From an uncultured SAR86 cluster bacterium (GTDB taxonomy: Bacteria; Pseudomonadota; Gammaproteobacteria; Magnimaribacterales; D2472): a stretch of DNA of 64,000 nt. Where the stretch lies: contig CABXFU010000007.1 in assembly GCA_902511575.1 (NCBI GenBank), positions 25,666-89,665 of the forward strand, in the 5' to 3' direction. The position numbers were made by a program, and so were the translations under genes. How positions within the stretch are numbered: position 1 is the first letter of the stretch; each line of letters begins with the position of its first letter. The notes under the pieces were generated by a model that saw only the letters and a program-made list of their open reading frames with translations, ran no database searches and was not told the origin of the DNA. This document shows positions 1 to 8,703 of the stretch, piece after piece.

Positions 1-1
1 T

Positions 2-514
2 GGAAGTAGTGTTGAAGAGAATCAGGCATTAATTGAACCTTTTGTAAAAGATAGGCAGATATTTCGACAACGTCTTATTAGTGCAGTTGAGTTTGGCAAA
101 ACTATTGAAGGTGTTGATGCATCAAAAATAGCATTGATTGGATTTTGTTTTGGTGGCCTTGCGGCTATAGAGCTTGCTCGCTCAGGCTATGAACTTTCAG
201 GATGTGTCAGTTTTCATGGCCTTTTAAATCAATCCGATGAGCCGTTTCAAAAAGTGAATACTAAATTATTGGTTTTGCATGGAGACAAAGATCCCATGGT
301 TTCTTCTGAGCAAATATTGGCTTTGCAGGATGAAATGACAGAATCTGATGCTGATTGGCAATTTATTAGTTATGGCAATACTTACCATGCTTTTACCAAT
401 CCGGCAGCTAACGATATTGAAATGGGAACAGTTTATAATCATGATAGTGATATAAGATCCTGGACTGCTATGTCTAATTTTTTAGAGGAAGTTTTTAGCA
501 ATGTTAACAAGTGA
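2..514 (+). CDS. dienelactone hydrolase family protein (5' end cut off by window)
   Basis: The reading frame is open from base 2, so the gene begins before the window and only the C-terminal ~170 residues are seen. The nucleophile motif GFCFGG carries the cysteine typical of dienelactone hydrolases; an Asp in HGDKDPMV and a His in TYHAFTNP complete the Cys-Asp-His triad. The family hydrolyses lactones or related esters in the cytoplasm; the substrate here is unknown. The 3' end overlaps alaS by 14 bases, so the two are probably co-transcribed. A TTG at 134 is not a credible start because the family fold needs the upstream sequence. Confidence 0.85.
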   Translation, partial: GSSVEENQALIEPFVKDRQIFRQRLISAVEFGKTIEGVDASKIALIGFCFGGLAAIELARSGYELSGCVSFHGLLNQSDEPFQKVNTKLLVLHGDKDPMVSSEQILALQDEMTESDADWQFISYGNTYHAFTNPAANDIEMGTVYNHDSDIRSWTAMSNFLEEVFSNVNK

Positions 515-3071
515 ACTAAGAGCTAAGTTTTTAGACTACTTTAGTAAAAATGACCATGAAGTGGTTGATTCTAGTCCATTAATTCCGGCAAATGACGATA
601 CACTTTTATTCACTAATGCTGGGATGGTTCAATTTAAAGATGTATTTCTAGGGTCAGAAAAGCGCCCATACAAGAGAGCCACCACAACTCAAAGATGTAT
701 ACGAGCTGGGGGAAAACACAACGATTTAGAAAATGTAGGTTACACCCTTAGGCATCATACCTTTTTTGAAATGTTAGGTAACTTTAGTTTTGGTGATTAT
801 TTTAAGGAAGAAGCAATTAAGCTTGCTTGGAACTTTTTAACCAATGAGCTAAATCTGGACAAAGAAAGGTTATGGATTTCTGTATTTAGGGAAGATGATG
901 AAGCAGCAGAAATTTGGTCGTCAATAATTGGTATTAATCCTGAGAGAATCGTTCGATTAGATGAAGAAGATAATTTTTGGTCAATGGGTGATACAGGCCC
1001 ATGTGGACCTTGCTCAGAAATTTACTATGATCACGGTGAACAATATGAAGGAACTCCACCTGGATCACCAGGTGATGAGGGAGATAGATTTGTAGAAATT
1101 TGGAATCTAGTTTTTATGCAGTTTAACAGGGATGCTAAAGGTGAATTAACACCACTGCCGAAGCCTTCCGTTGATACTGGTATGGGATTGGAGAGGGTTG
1201 CTGCTGTGATGCAGGGCGTGAATTCAAATTATGAAACGGATCTTTTCCGTAATCTTATTAAGGCCTCTGAGAGGGTAATTAAATCTCCTGGCGAGGCATC
1301 GCATAAAGTAATTGCAGACCATATTAGAAGTGTTAGCTTTTTAATTGCTGATGGTATAACTCCGTCGAATGAAGGCAGGGGATATGTCCTTAGAAGGATC
1401 ATGCGAAGAGGTATCCGACATGGGTATAAGCTTGGAGCTAAAGAGCCATTTTTGTATTCGTTGGTGGAATCATTAGTAAAAGAGATGGAGTCTGCATTTC
1501 CTATGCTTGCCTCCAATCAAAAACAAATTGAAGAAATCATTCATAACGAAGAGAAAAAATTTCTTGAAACTCTAGATAAAGGAATTGAAATATTAGAAAA
1601 AGAAATTTCTAACATCGATTCAAAGGTTATTCCTGGGGATGTTGTGTTCAAACTTCATGATACATTTGGGTTCCCATTTGATCTAACTGCGGATATTGCC
1701 CGTGAACAAGATTTAAAGTTGGATGAAGCAGGTTTTAACAAATGCATGGAAGAGCAAGTAAAAAATTCAAAATCAGCCAGTAAGTTTAAAGGCACTCAAT
1801 TAGATTTATCATCAATTGATGAAACCAAATTTCTAGGCTATGACAGATTAAATGCTGAGGGTAAGATCTTGGGTTTATGGAATGATGATCTGCAAGTAGA
1901 TTCTGCAACTGCTGATAAAGAGTATTTTCTTGCATTAGATCAAACTCCTTTTTATGCAGAATCGGGTGGACAGGTCGGAGATCAAGGTAAATTCTCTTGT
2001 TCTAGCGGAAGTGGACAGATATTAGATTGTATTAAACAAGGAAAAATCTTTCTTCATACAATTAAAATTGATGAGGGTGCAGTTAAATTGGGTGACAAAT
2101 TAAAACTTGCAGTTGAGCCTGATAAGAGAGCTTCTGCAGCCTCTAATCATTCTGCAACTCACTTAATGCATGCTGCCTTGAAACACGTTCTCGGGAGTCA
2201 TGTTGAACAAAAGGGGTCACTAGTTGATGCATCTAAGCTACGTTTCGATTTTTCACATCCCAAAGCAGTAACAAAAGATGAGATTAAACAAATAGAATTA
2301 CTAGTTAATCAACATACCCTAAACAATGCTGAAGTAAAAACTGAATTAATGAAGCTTGATGATGCAATCGCATCTGGTGCTGAGGCAATGTTTGGAGAAA
2401 AATACGATGATGAGGTTAGAGTTTTATCAATGAGCGATGGTTTCTCGGTAGAGCTTTGCGGCGGAACCCACGTTACCAGGACTGGGGATATTGGTATGTT
2501 TGTGATTCTAAGTGAATCCAGTGTTTCGTCGGGAGTTCGAAGGATCGAGGCAGTTACTGGTGCTAAGGCAGTAGAACTAGCACTCGAGATACGATCTCAA
2601 CTTCAAGCTGTTCAAGGAATATTAAATGTTGGAGCTGCTCAAGTTAGCTCTAAAGTCGAGGACTTAGTTAAAGAAAACAAATCCCTAAAAAAAGGGAGTA
2701 AAACTAATGGTAGATCTTCAGTAGATTTGAAAGAGATAATCCATAAAATCAACAACTTTGATTTAGTTTTAATAGAGGCAGATACCCAAAATATCCAAGA
2801 TTTAAGACAGCTGGTTGATAGTTCAAAAAAAGATCAATCACAAAGATGTGTTTTAATCCTGAGCCACCAAGACTCCAAAGTTGTCATGGTTTGTGGGGTA
2901 ACTGATGATATTCAAGAATCGCTTAGTGCCAATGATGTTATTCAAGCAATCGCCAAGGCCTCTGATGGAAAAGGCGGTGGTCGAAAAGATTTTGCGCAAG
3001 GAGCCGGTGAAGCTGATAATTTTGAAGAATTTGTTAAATCTATTCCTGATATCGTACAATCCATCGCTTAA
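501..3071 (+). CDS. alaS: alanine--tRNA ligase
   Basis: Class II aminoacyl-tRNA synthetase charging tRNA-Ala. The 856-residue length fits the bacterial family (about 870-880). The N-terminal catalytic domain has motif 2 around residues 85-100 (HHTFFEMLGNFSFGDYF). The editing domain carries the zinc ligands HSATH near residue 550 and CGGTH near residue 654. The C-terminal domain ends with a GGGR-AQG segment. The start overlaps the upstream hydrolase by 14 bases; lysC follows after 13 bases, suggesting one operon. The alaS-lysC order occurs in many gammaproteobacteria. Confidence 0.98.
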   Translation: MLTSELRAKFLDYFSKNDHEVVDSSPLIPANDDTLLFTNAGMVQFKDVFLGSEKRPYKRATTTQRCIRAGGKHNDLENVGYTLRHHTFFEMLGNFSFGDYFKEEAIKLAWNFLTNELNLDKERLWISVFREDDEAAEIWSSIIGINPERIVRLDEEDNFWSMGDTGPCGPCSEIYYDHGEQYEGTPPGSPGDEGDRFVEIWNLVFMQFNRDAKGELTPLPKPSVDTGMGLERVAAVMQGVNSNYETDLFRNLIKASERVIKSPGEASHKVIADHIRSVSFLIADGITPSNEGRGYVLRRIMRRGIRHGYKLGAKEPFLYSLVESLVKEMESAFPMLASNQKQIEEIIHNEEKKFLETLDKGIEILEKEISNIDSKVIPGDVVFKLHDTFGFPFDLTADIAREQDLKLDEAGFNKCMEEQVKNSKSASKFKGTQLDLSSIDETKFLGYDRLNAEGKILGLWNDDLQVDSATADKEYFLALDQTPFYAESGGQVGDQGKFSCSSGSGQILDCIKQGKIFLHTIKIDEGAVKLGDKLKLAVEPDKRASAASNHSATHLMHAALKHVLGSHVEQKGSLVDASKLRFDFSHPKAVTKDEIKQIELLVNQHTLNNAEVKTELMKLDDAIASGAEAMFGEKYDDEVRVLSMSDGFSVELCGGTHVTRTGDIGMFVILSESSVSSGVRRIEAVTGAKAVELALEIRSQLQAVQGILNVGAAQVSSKVEDLVKENKSLKKGSKTNGRSSVDLKEIIHKINNFDLVLIEADTQNIQDLRQLVDSSKKDQSQRCVLILSHQDSKVVMVCGVTDDIQESLSANDVIQAIAKASDGKGGGRKDFAQGAGEADNFEEFVKSIPDIVQSIA

Positions 3072-3084
3072 TCTTTAAGCGTTA

Positions 3085-4299
3085 ATGATGGAAACAATAG
3101 TATTAAAATTTGGCGGTACCTCAGTTGGGTCGACTGACAGAATATCCGCTGTTGCTGAATTAATAAAAGCTGCATGCAAGGAAGCTTCACCAGTTGTTGT
3201 AGTTTCTGCGATGAGCGGAGAAACGAATCGCCTAATTGATTTAGCTAAATCCTTTGGGACTGAACCTAATAAAAGAGAGTTTGATGCATTGGTTTCAACT
3301 GGCGAGCAGGTTAGCGCCTCCTTGGTTTCAATTGCCTTGAATCAATTAGGCTTAAAAGCTAAATCTCTGTCAGCAGCTCAATTTGGTATGAAGACCACTT
3401 CTAATTTTTCGCGAGCAAAAATTCTTGATCTTGATAAGGACGTTATTTTCAAAACCATCAAAGACGGTTATATCCCAATTATTACTGGATTTCAGGGCGT
3501 CAATAATGATGGTGATACCACTACCATGGGAAGAGGTGGAAGTGATACCACTGCAGTCGCAATAGCTGCTTCCATTAAATCTAAACGCTGTGATATTTAT
3601 ACTGATGTTGATGGTATCTATACAACAGACCCTAGAATTGTTCCAAATGCCAAAAAACTTGATTCAATCAGCATGGAGGAAATGTTGGAACTCTCAGGTC
3701 AGGGTGCTAAAGTTATGCAAATACGTGCGGTTGAGTTTGCAAACAAATATAAGGTTTTAGTAAGAGTTTTATCAAGTTTTGAACCAGGCTCTGGAACGTT
3801 TATTTTACAGGAGGAAGAGGGAATGGAAGATGCTGTTATTACGGGTATAGCCTCTCAAAAAGATCAAACAAAATTTACTTTGCATGGAGTCGGAGATACT
3901 CCCGGAATTGCTTCTGGTATTTTGAGTCCAGTCAGTGATGCAGGCATTGAAGTTGATGTTATTGTTCAAAACGTAAGTGTGTCTGGAAAAACAGATTTCA
4001 CGTTTACAGTTGGAAATGCTGATAGAGTTGAGGTTGAGTCAGTTTTAACAAAAAAAATGCAGGGTATTTCATATGATGAGTTAATTATTGATGAAGGCAT
4101 CGGTAAAGTATCTTTGGTAGGCGTTGGCATGCGCTCCCATGCGGGGATTGCTAGCACAGCATTCAATGCATTGGCAGATGCTGGTATAAATATTCAAATG
4201 ATCAGCACATCAGAAATTAAAATTACAATTGTTATTTCAGGCGACCAACTTGAAGAAGCAGTTAAAACTTTGCATGCAGCATTTAATTTAGGAGATTAA
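3085..4299 (+). CDS. lysC: aspartate kinase (monofunctional, two ACT domains)
   Basis: Phosphorylates aspartate, the first step to lysine, threonine and methionine. The kinase signature KFGGTSVGS lies at residues 8-16, followed by GRGGSDTTA and the TDVDGIYTTDPR segment of the amino acid kinase fold. Residues from about 265 form tandem ACT regulatory domains, as in lysine/threonine-inhibited LysC. Length 404 is typical. Two ATGs (3085, 3088) are possible starts; neither has a strong ribosome-binding site. The stop overlaps the dihydroorotase start by one base (TAATG), so translation is probably coupled. Confidence 0.97.
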   Translation: MMETIVLKFGGTSVGSTDRISAVAELIKAACKEASPVVVVSAMSGETNRLIDLAKSFGTEPNKREFDALVSTGEQVSASLVSIALNQLGLKAKSLSAAQFGMKTTSNFSRAKILDLDKDVIFKTIKDGYIPIITGFQGVNNDGDTTTMGRGGSDTTAVAIAASIKSKRCDIYTDVDGIYTTDPRIVPNAKKLDSISMEEMLELSGQGAKVMQIRAVEFANKYKVLVRVLSSFEPGSGTFILQEEEGMEDAVITGIASQKDQTKFTLHGVGDTPGIASGILSPVSDAGIEVDVIVQNVSVSGKTDFTFTVGNADRVEVESVLTKKMQGISYDELIIDEGIGKVSLVGVGMRSHAGIASTAFNALADAGINIQMISTSEIKITIVISGDQLEEAVKTLHAAFNLGD

Positions 4300-5633
4300 T
4301 GTACGACTTAATATTAAAAAATGGGACCCTTATTAATGAGGGGCAAATTTTTGAATCAGATATTGCAATAAAAGGAGATAGAATTGAGAAAATTGCATCT
4401 TCGATAGATGCAGAATCCAAAAGCACGGTTGACCTCAAAGGAAAATATGTAATCCCAGGATTAATAGATGACCAAGTGCACTTCAGAGAGCCCGGTTTAA
4501 CGCATAAAGGTGAGATTGCAACAGAATCAACAGCTGGCCTTGCTGGGGGCGTTACAAGTTACTTTGAGATGCCCAATGTGAATCCAACCACTACAACAAA
4601 TGAGAATTTAACAAAAAAATTTCAGCTAGCCAGTACAAAATCTGTTTCAAATTATTCATTTCATCTTGGAGCAAGTAATACAAACATTGAAGAAATTAAA
4701 AAAGCAGATATTCATCAAGCCGCAGGACTAAAAGTTTTTATGGGCGCCTCAACTGGCCACATGTTGGTTGATGATTTGGATGCATTAGATGATATTTTTC
4801 ATCACTCTCCATTGATAGTTGTAACTCACTGTGAAGATCAAAAAACAGTTGAAAGAAATGAGCAATTATTCCAAGAGAAGTATGGTGAAGGAGTCTCTCC
4901 TGAGCATCATCATTTGATTCGGGATGTTGAAAGTTGTTATATCTCTAGCTCTTTGGCAGTTAGCTTAGCTAAAAAATATGATGCCGATCTCCATGTGTTT
5001 CATTTAACGACTGAAAAAGAAATGGAGTTATTTTCTGCTGGTGAGGCAGATCAAAAAAAGATTACAGCAGAAGTTTGTGTTCATCACATGTATTTTAATG
5101 ACTCATATTATGCAGAGCTTGGTAACCAAATTAAGTGTAATCCATCCATTAAAAAAGAATCAGATCGTCAGGCTCTAATCAAAGCTCTTTTAGAAAATAA
5201 AATTGATATCATTGCCACCGATCATGCTCCTCATACTTGGGAGGAAAAAAGCAGAGCCTATACTGAAGCGCCAGCAGGCTTACCATTAGTTCAACACGGT
5301 CTCCAGATTCTAATGGATCTTTATCATCAGGATGTTTTATCTCTTGAGACCATAGTTGAAAAAACAAGCCACAACATAGCCAAAAGATTTCAAGTAAAAG
5401 ACAGGGGCTATATTAGAGAGGGATATTATGCTGATTTAGCAATCCTAGATCATGAAAAGCCCTATGAAGTTTCCAAAGAAAATATTTTATATAAGTGCGG
5501 ATGGTCGCCATTTGAAGGACACAGTTTCAAATCCTCTATATTTATGACAATTGTTAATGGCAATATTGCTTTTCAAGATGGAATGGTAAGCAAGAATCTG
5601 CCTTTTGGCATGCAAATAGAATTTGATAGATAG
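4299..5633 (+). CDS. pyrC: dihydroorotase (class I, amidohydrolase superfamily)
   Basis: Forms dihydroorotate from carbamoyl aspartate in pyrimidine synthesis. Visible metal and catalytic residues are His61 in DDQVHFREPG, the probable carboxylated Lys145 (LKVFMGASTGH), His177 (THCED), His235 (VFHLTT) and Asp308 (ATDHAPHTWEEK). The first histidine of the usual HxH pair is Gln59, a variant I recall in a known dihydroorotase subfamily with the DDQVHFREPG motif. Length 444 is normal. It overlaps lysC by one base. A hydantoinase or allantoinase role is possible but the DHAPH and FREPG motifs favour dihydroorotase. Confidence 0.85.
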   Translation: MYDLILKNGTLINEGQIFESDIAIKGDRIEKIASSIDAESKSTVDLKGKYVIPGLIDDQVHFREPGLTHKGEIATESTAGLAGGVTSYFEMPNVNPTTTTNENLTKKFQLASTKSVSNYSFHLGASNTNIEEIKKADIHQAAGLKVFMGASTGHMLVDDLDALDDIFHHSPLIVVTHCEDQKTVERNEQLFQEKYGEGVSPEHHHLIRDVESCYISSSLAVSLAKKYDADLHVFHLTTEKEMELFSAGEADQKKITAEVCVHHMYFNDSYYAELGNQIKCNPSIKKESDRQALIKALLENKIDIIATDHAPHTWEEKSRAYTEAPAGLPLVQHGLQILMDLYHQDVLSLETIVEKTSHNIAKRFQVKDRGYIREGYYADLAILDHEKPYEVSKENILYKCGWSPFEGHSFKSSIFMTIVNGNIAFQDGMVSKNLPFGMQIEFDR

Positions 5634-5657
5634 TATTATTTTATTCTTTTAAAGCGT

Positions 5658-5663
5658 TATAAT
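5658..5663 (+). promoter_or_regulatory. candidate -10 box for tRNA-Ser
   Basis: A perfect TATAAT lies 16 bases before the first base of the tRNA, within the 46-base gap after the dihydroorotase gene. No convincing -35 hexamer is seen at 16-18 bases spacing, so this is a partial promoter call. Confidence 0.4.
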
Positions 5664-5679
5664 TCCTGTCCAAAAAATC

Positions 5680-5769
5680 GGAGAGTTGGCTGAGTGGTCG
5701 AAAGCGCCTCCCTGCTAAGGAGGTATACGGGCAACTGTATCGAGGGTTCGAATCCCTCACTCTCCGCCA
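5680..5769 (+). tRNA. tRNA-Ser (GCT anticodon)
   Basis: A 90-base class II tRNA. The acceptor stem GGAGAGT pairs with ACTCTCC, followed by G73 and an encoded CCA. The anticodon stem CCTCC/GGAGG encloses anticodon GCT at 5714-5716, which reads AGC/AGU serine codons. The T arm GAGGGTTCGAATCCCTC is canonical, and the long variable arm is as expected for tRNA-Ser. An unrecognised minus-strand gene island begins just downstream; I see no duplicated tRNA 3' end that would mark an integration site. Confidence 0.97.
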
Positions 5770-5783
5770 GTTTCTATGAACTT

Positions 5784-5933
5784 TTAAAGTTTTGAAATTT
5801 TTCTTAGGTCCATAATGCGTTCTCTGTAATTTCTTGCTTGACCAATAGGAGTGTCGTCTCTTATAGGCTCTCCTTCCTCATCATCACCAATAAATGCATC
5901 ATAGGCTTTAAGTATTTCTTTCTTCTCAGACAT
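5784..5933 (-). CDS. small hypothetical protein, 49 aa
   Basis: Unrecognised, acidic, soluble-looking short protein starting MSEKKEILKAYDAFIGDDEE. I chose the ATG at 5933, ten bases after the stop of the upstream minus-strand gene, rather than an earlier in-frame start at 5978 that would overlap that gene by 35 bases. It has no signal peptide or membrane segment. It is the last gene of the minus-strand island that runs from 8631 down to 5784. Being so short, it could be spurious, but spacing and position fit a real operon member. Confidence 0.45.
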   Translation of the reverse strand: MSEKKEILKAYDAFIGDDEEGEPIRDDTPIGQARNYRERIMDLRKISKL

Positions 5934-5943
5934 ATTGACTTTC

Positions 5944-6813
5944 TTATTGGTTAAGCCTTTTAATAATTTGGAAGCCAATCATTCTAGTATGCTTTTTCTT
6001 AAAGTCGTCTTCTGTAAATCCTAAATTATGCTCATTATTTATTTCTCTTAAAATGGCTTTTGAGGACTTGCAAATCATGTTTTCTTCATCAAAAATTCTA
6101 ATATGTCCTTTGGAATATCTTTTTATCAAATATTGCCCACTTGAGACCTCAGTTGATGCTTTGTGAGTTTCTGGATTTTTGGGATCATCAATGGGAGCAT
6201 TTGATAGCTCCAGTAAATTTGATGACTTTTCGATTGACTCTTGAGTGGCTTTAAATAAATTCACTCCCACCCTATCATCCGAAACTCCTAGATCTACCCT
6301 ACATTCATTAGCAAATGTTGCGAGAAACTCCATAATTTTTTTTCTGCTATCTTCATCAATTACAACCACGTCAGATTTTTCCTGCTTGTTAAAAACATCA
6401 TTAATTGAATCATAGACTTTTTGAAATGCTGCTATCACGGTCTCGTTACCTATAGCTATAAGTTTTAACATCACAAAGGGCAGTTTTTGCATCTCATCCT
6501 CTTTAGAGATTTTCCCATCTTCAAGCATTAATTGAATGCTTTCAAAGATATCCCAATAGATTTTCATCTTTTCTTCAAAAACTTTCTCTCCTCTTTTGCT
6601 TTCTTGCTCTATCTCTGTTTGCTTATTTAATAGGTACATCGTAAGAATAATTACAAAAATTGCACCAAAGGATGAACCAATTACAGCTCCTGGTACCCCA
6701 CCTCCAATTAGTTTATATAAAGGTGTAAATCCCACATAAACAGCAATGGCAATAACTGCTAATGCAATTAAAGTATTTATTCCCTTTTTTCTAGTTTCAT
6801 CCAATTTACTCAT
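5944..6813 (-). CDS. membrane-anchored hypothetical protein with shared C-terminal domain
   Basis: Function unknown. The N-terminal 60 residues contain two membrane segments (about 14-32 and 41-61). Next comes a charged helical, probably cytoplasmic region, then a C-terminal domain (about residues 224-289) with the pattern GxYxI-Y-G-IRI-LRxINNE-L-KxLN. The same domain ends the neighbouring 395-residue protein, so the two are related by domain sharing. The ATG is preceded by a good AGGAG site within the end of the upstream gene, with one base between the genes, pointing to co-translation. The shared C-terminal module may be a recognition or assembly domain (inference). Confidence 0.7.
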   Translation of the reverse strand: MSKLDETRKKGINTLIALAVIAIAVYVGFTPLYKLIGGGVPGAVIGSSFGAIFVIILTMYLLNKQTEIEQESKRGEKVFEEKMKIYWDIFESIQLMLEDGKISKEDEMQKLPFVMLKLIAIGNETVIAAFQKVYDSINDVFNKQEKSDVVVIDEDSRKKIMEFLATFANECRVDLGVSDDRVGVNLFKATQESIEKSSNLLELSNAPIDDPKNPETHKASTEVSSGQYLIKRYSKGHIRIFDEENMICKSSKAILREINNEHNLGFTEDDFKKKHTRMIGFQIIKRLNQ

Positions 6814-6814
6814 C

Positions 6815-8002
6815 TTATTCTCCTATGTTTATCCCATTTAATTTTTTTAAAACAGCTTTCCCTGCTTTTTGGGTCTGGGTCCATGCCTTATCCTCTAACT
6901 CTAACCCATATTCATTATCGACTGCTCTAAGAACTTCTTTTGAGTTACTTTCTGCATCCTTACTCCCATCTTTATATATTCTTATGTTTCCTCCCTTGTA
7001 GCTAATAATTTTATATTTACCGGTAGTGATTCTTACATTTGCTACTTGCTTAATATCCTCGTCTGGAAGTGCGCCATTATGCTCCATCGGTTCATTCGAG
7101 AATAGTTTAGATCGCTCCCAAACTTTATCAATCAGTCTTTTATATAAGTCCGCTATGTGTTTAGGGTCTTGGCTTTTATGAAAAACCATATAGTACTTAT
7201 AGTCACTAGCTGAGCCTGATTCACATATAGAGTCTTCATCAAACTCAAGTTCATTTAATATAATTTTTGCAAGCGAAATATTGTTATCTGAACCTCTGTG
7301 TTTTAGAAAGCTAAATCCAATTTTGCGTAATCCAGGACTGGTTTCAATATGCATCCCGTTTCCTGAGGCCTTATCAAATGGAGGTGGTGGAGTTATTGGC
7401 TTTATTCGATGCGTTTTTTTTGTCATATACAAAAGCAGCCCTATGTCTTTGGCTGCAGAAATTACTTCTTTCCCAACTTTCATAACATCAATTGCTGGAC
7501 CTACATCTCTTCGATTTGCTCCAGTGTAGTTAATGGAGTAGGACCCATTTTTTTGTGCCTCTTCTTTTGATACCCTGATATGCTCTTGTTCTTTTGCACA
7601 TAATTGAGTCATGGTTTGATTTTCTAAATCTTCTAAAATATGTTTTGTAAAAAACGGCGAGCCTTTTCCATACACTTCACCATAATGGTGAATAACAAGA
7701 GAAGACCCAAAATAGTTTGGATCACATTTAGTATCTAAGCCAACATAAATATAATTTTTGTCTCCAACACTAAATTCAGTTTTATAAATTTGAGCAGTTT
7801 CATATGACCACTCAATAGCCCATCGATGACCATTAATATCATAGTCTTTAAGTTTTTTATTTATCTGAAAAGAATGCTCAACACTCAGATCTTCAGATTT
7901 TGAATATGTCACTTTCCAATTCTTTGTTTTACCAATCTGCTTAACTCTTATGAGTTTGAAACCCCGCGGAGGATCAACCAATGGAGTACTTATATTATTC
8001 AA
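6815..8002 (-). CDS. hypothetical protein combining both island domains (395 aa)
   Basis: Unrecognised. Residues 11-66 (PPRGF ... WKVTYSKS ... FQIN ... RWAIEW) match residues 29-82 of the 83-residue protein encoded next to it. Residues 326-395 (TTGKYKI ... GGNIRIYKDG ... LRAVDNEYGL ... LKKLNG) match the C-terminal domain of the membrane protein at 5944-6813. The middle (about 70-325) is soluble-looking with a proline run (TPPPPF) near residue 204. This gene therefore links the two other proteins by domain content, suggesting that all three work together. No catalytic motif is recognised. It lies one base before the membrane protein gene. Confidence 0.7.
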   Translation of the reverse strand: MNNISTPLVDPPRGFKLIRVKQIGKTKNWKVTYSKSEDLSVEHSFQINKKLKDYDINGHRWAIEWSYETAQIYKTEFSVGDKNYIYVGLDTKCDPNYFGSSLVIHHYGEVYGKGSPFFTKHILEDLENQTMTQLCAKEQEHIRVSKEEAQKNGSYSINYTGANRRDVGPAIDVMKVGKEVISAAKDIGLLLYMTKKTHRIKPITPPPPFDKASGNGMHIETSPGLRKIGFSFLKHRGSDNNISLAKIILNELEFDEDSICESGSASDYKYYMVFHKSQDPKHIADLYKRLIDKVWERSKLFSNEPMEHNGALPDEDIKQVANVRITTGKYKIISYKGGNIRIYKDGSKDAESNSKEVLRAVDNEYGLELEDKAWTQTQKAGKAVLKKLNGINIGE

Positions 8003-8035
8003 TGTAGGTATGTTTATTTTAATCTTCCAATAAGG

Positions 8036-8287
8036 CTAAGGCCAACTTATATCCCACTTATCTGCGCCCATGGTATAGCCTGTAGTGCTGCTATTAATTT
8101 TAAAATAACTTGTTACATTCATGTTGTTAGATTTTGAGTAGCTTATTTTCCAAGTACTCCCCAAACCCATTTGTTGCATGCCTTTAATTACGTATCCAGG
8201 CGGAGGTATAACTATGGGCCGGTTGTATACGTTTTGATATGTTTTAAGCCCAAGGGCAGCTCCGAAGATATTTTTGAATAATCCCAT
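8036..8287 (-). CDS. small protein equal to the N-terminal domain of its 395-aa neighbour
   Basis: 83 residues of unknown function. Residues 29-82 (PPPGY ... QQMGLGSTWKISYSKS ... FKIN ... DKWDISW) align with residues 11-66 of the 395-residue protein encoded 33 bases downstream, keeping PPxG, the WK-YSKS core, the F-IN pair and the final W-I-W. The protein stops exactly where the shared domain ends. The N-terminus (MGLFKNIFGAALGLKTY) is mildly hydrophobic and could be a weak membrane-associating helix. It is either a stand-alone version of the domain or a duplicated fragment. Confidence 0.65.
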   Translation of the reverse strand: MGLFKNIFGAALGLKTYQNVYNRPIVIPPPGYVIKGMQQMGLGSTWKISYSKSNNMNVTSYFKINSSTTGYTMGADKWDISWP

Positions 8288-8313
8288 AGTTAGAACCTAT
8301 AATTTATTAGTAA

Positions 8314-8631
8314 TTATCTTGCAAAAAACCACCACACCATTGCAGTAGAAGGACCTTGCGCTGAAGTTCCTATTGATTTAGCCGCGTCAGATAATTTAAT
8401 TTGTGTTCTTCCGCCTGAAGAACTTCCTAGTCTAATATTTTTACCATCCTTGATATTGCAAAGGGCTTTTCCACCTGAAGAACTTCCCTCTCTTATTTCA
8501 TTATTTCTTTTAATATTTCCCAAGGCTTTTCCACCTGAAGAACTTCCCTCTCTAAGCTCATCAGAGCGCTTCATATTTGCAACAACTCTACTACCATTTT
8601 TAACATTAGTCCCATCAAACCTTATTCCCAT
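8314..8631 (-). CDS. hypothetical 105-aa protein with three 20-residue glycine/serine repeats
   Basis: Unrecognised. After a start of MGIRFDGTNVKNGSRV, the protein carries three repeats centred on REGSSSGGKAL, REGSSSGGKAL and RLGSSSGGRTQ, each separated by a short NIK-type strand. The repeat unit is 20 residues, 60 bases in the DNA. The alternating I-R-GSSSGG-A-NI pattern suggests short beta strands in a small propeller- or flower-like fold (inference). The C-terminus (AMVWWFFAR) is aromatic and hydrophobic. It is first in the minus-strand island; the divergent gene at 8704 starts 72 bases away, so a shared promoter region lies between. Confidence 0.6.
   Translation of the reverse strand: MGIRFDGTNVKNGSRVVANMKRSDELREGSSSGGKALGNIKRNNEIREGSSSGGKALCNIKDGKNIRLGSSSGGRTQIKLSDAAKSIGTSAQGPSTAMVWWFFAR
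8401..8580. repeat. 60-base tandem repeat inside a coding sequence, three copies
   Basis: Three consecutive 60-base units start at 8401, 8461 and 8521. Each has a near-identical core, CCRCCTGAAGAACTTCC, at offset 11-27; the second and third units are also identical over the flanking GGCTTTT. The period is a multiple of three, so copy number can change without breaking the frame of the 105-residue protein on the minus strand. Confidence 0.85.
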
Positions 8632-8703
8632 TTTTAAAACCCTTTTAATATTAACTTCAAATAGGTTACTATTTTTAGTTCAATACTAGCAAGGATTTTT
8701 TAT

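Noticed and set aside
8401..8580. Possible CRISPR array
   Set aside because: Units are contiguous 60-base repeats with no unique spacers, are in frame, and no cas gene is near.
8450..8689. Plus-strand open frame opposite the repeat protein
   Set aside because: It only mirrors the 60-base repeat; the minus-strand frame has a better start and fits the island's direction.
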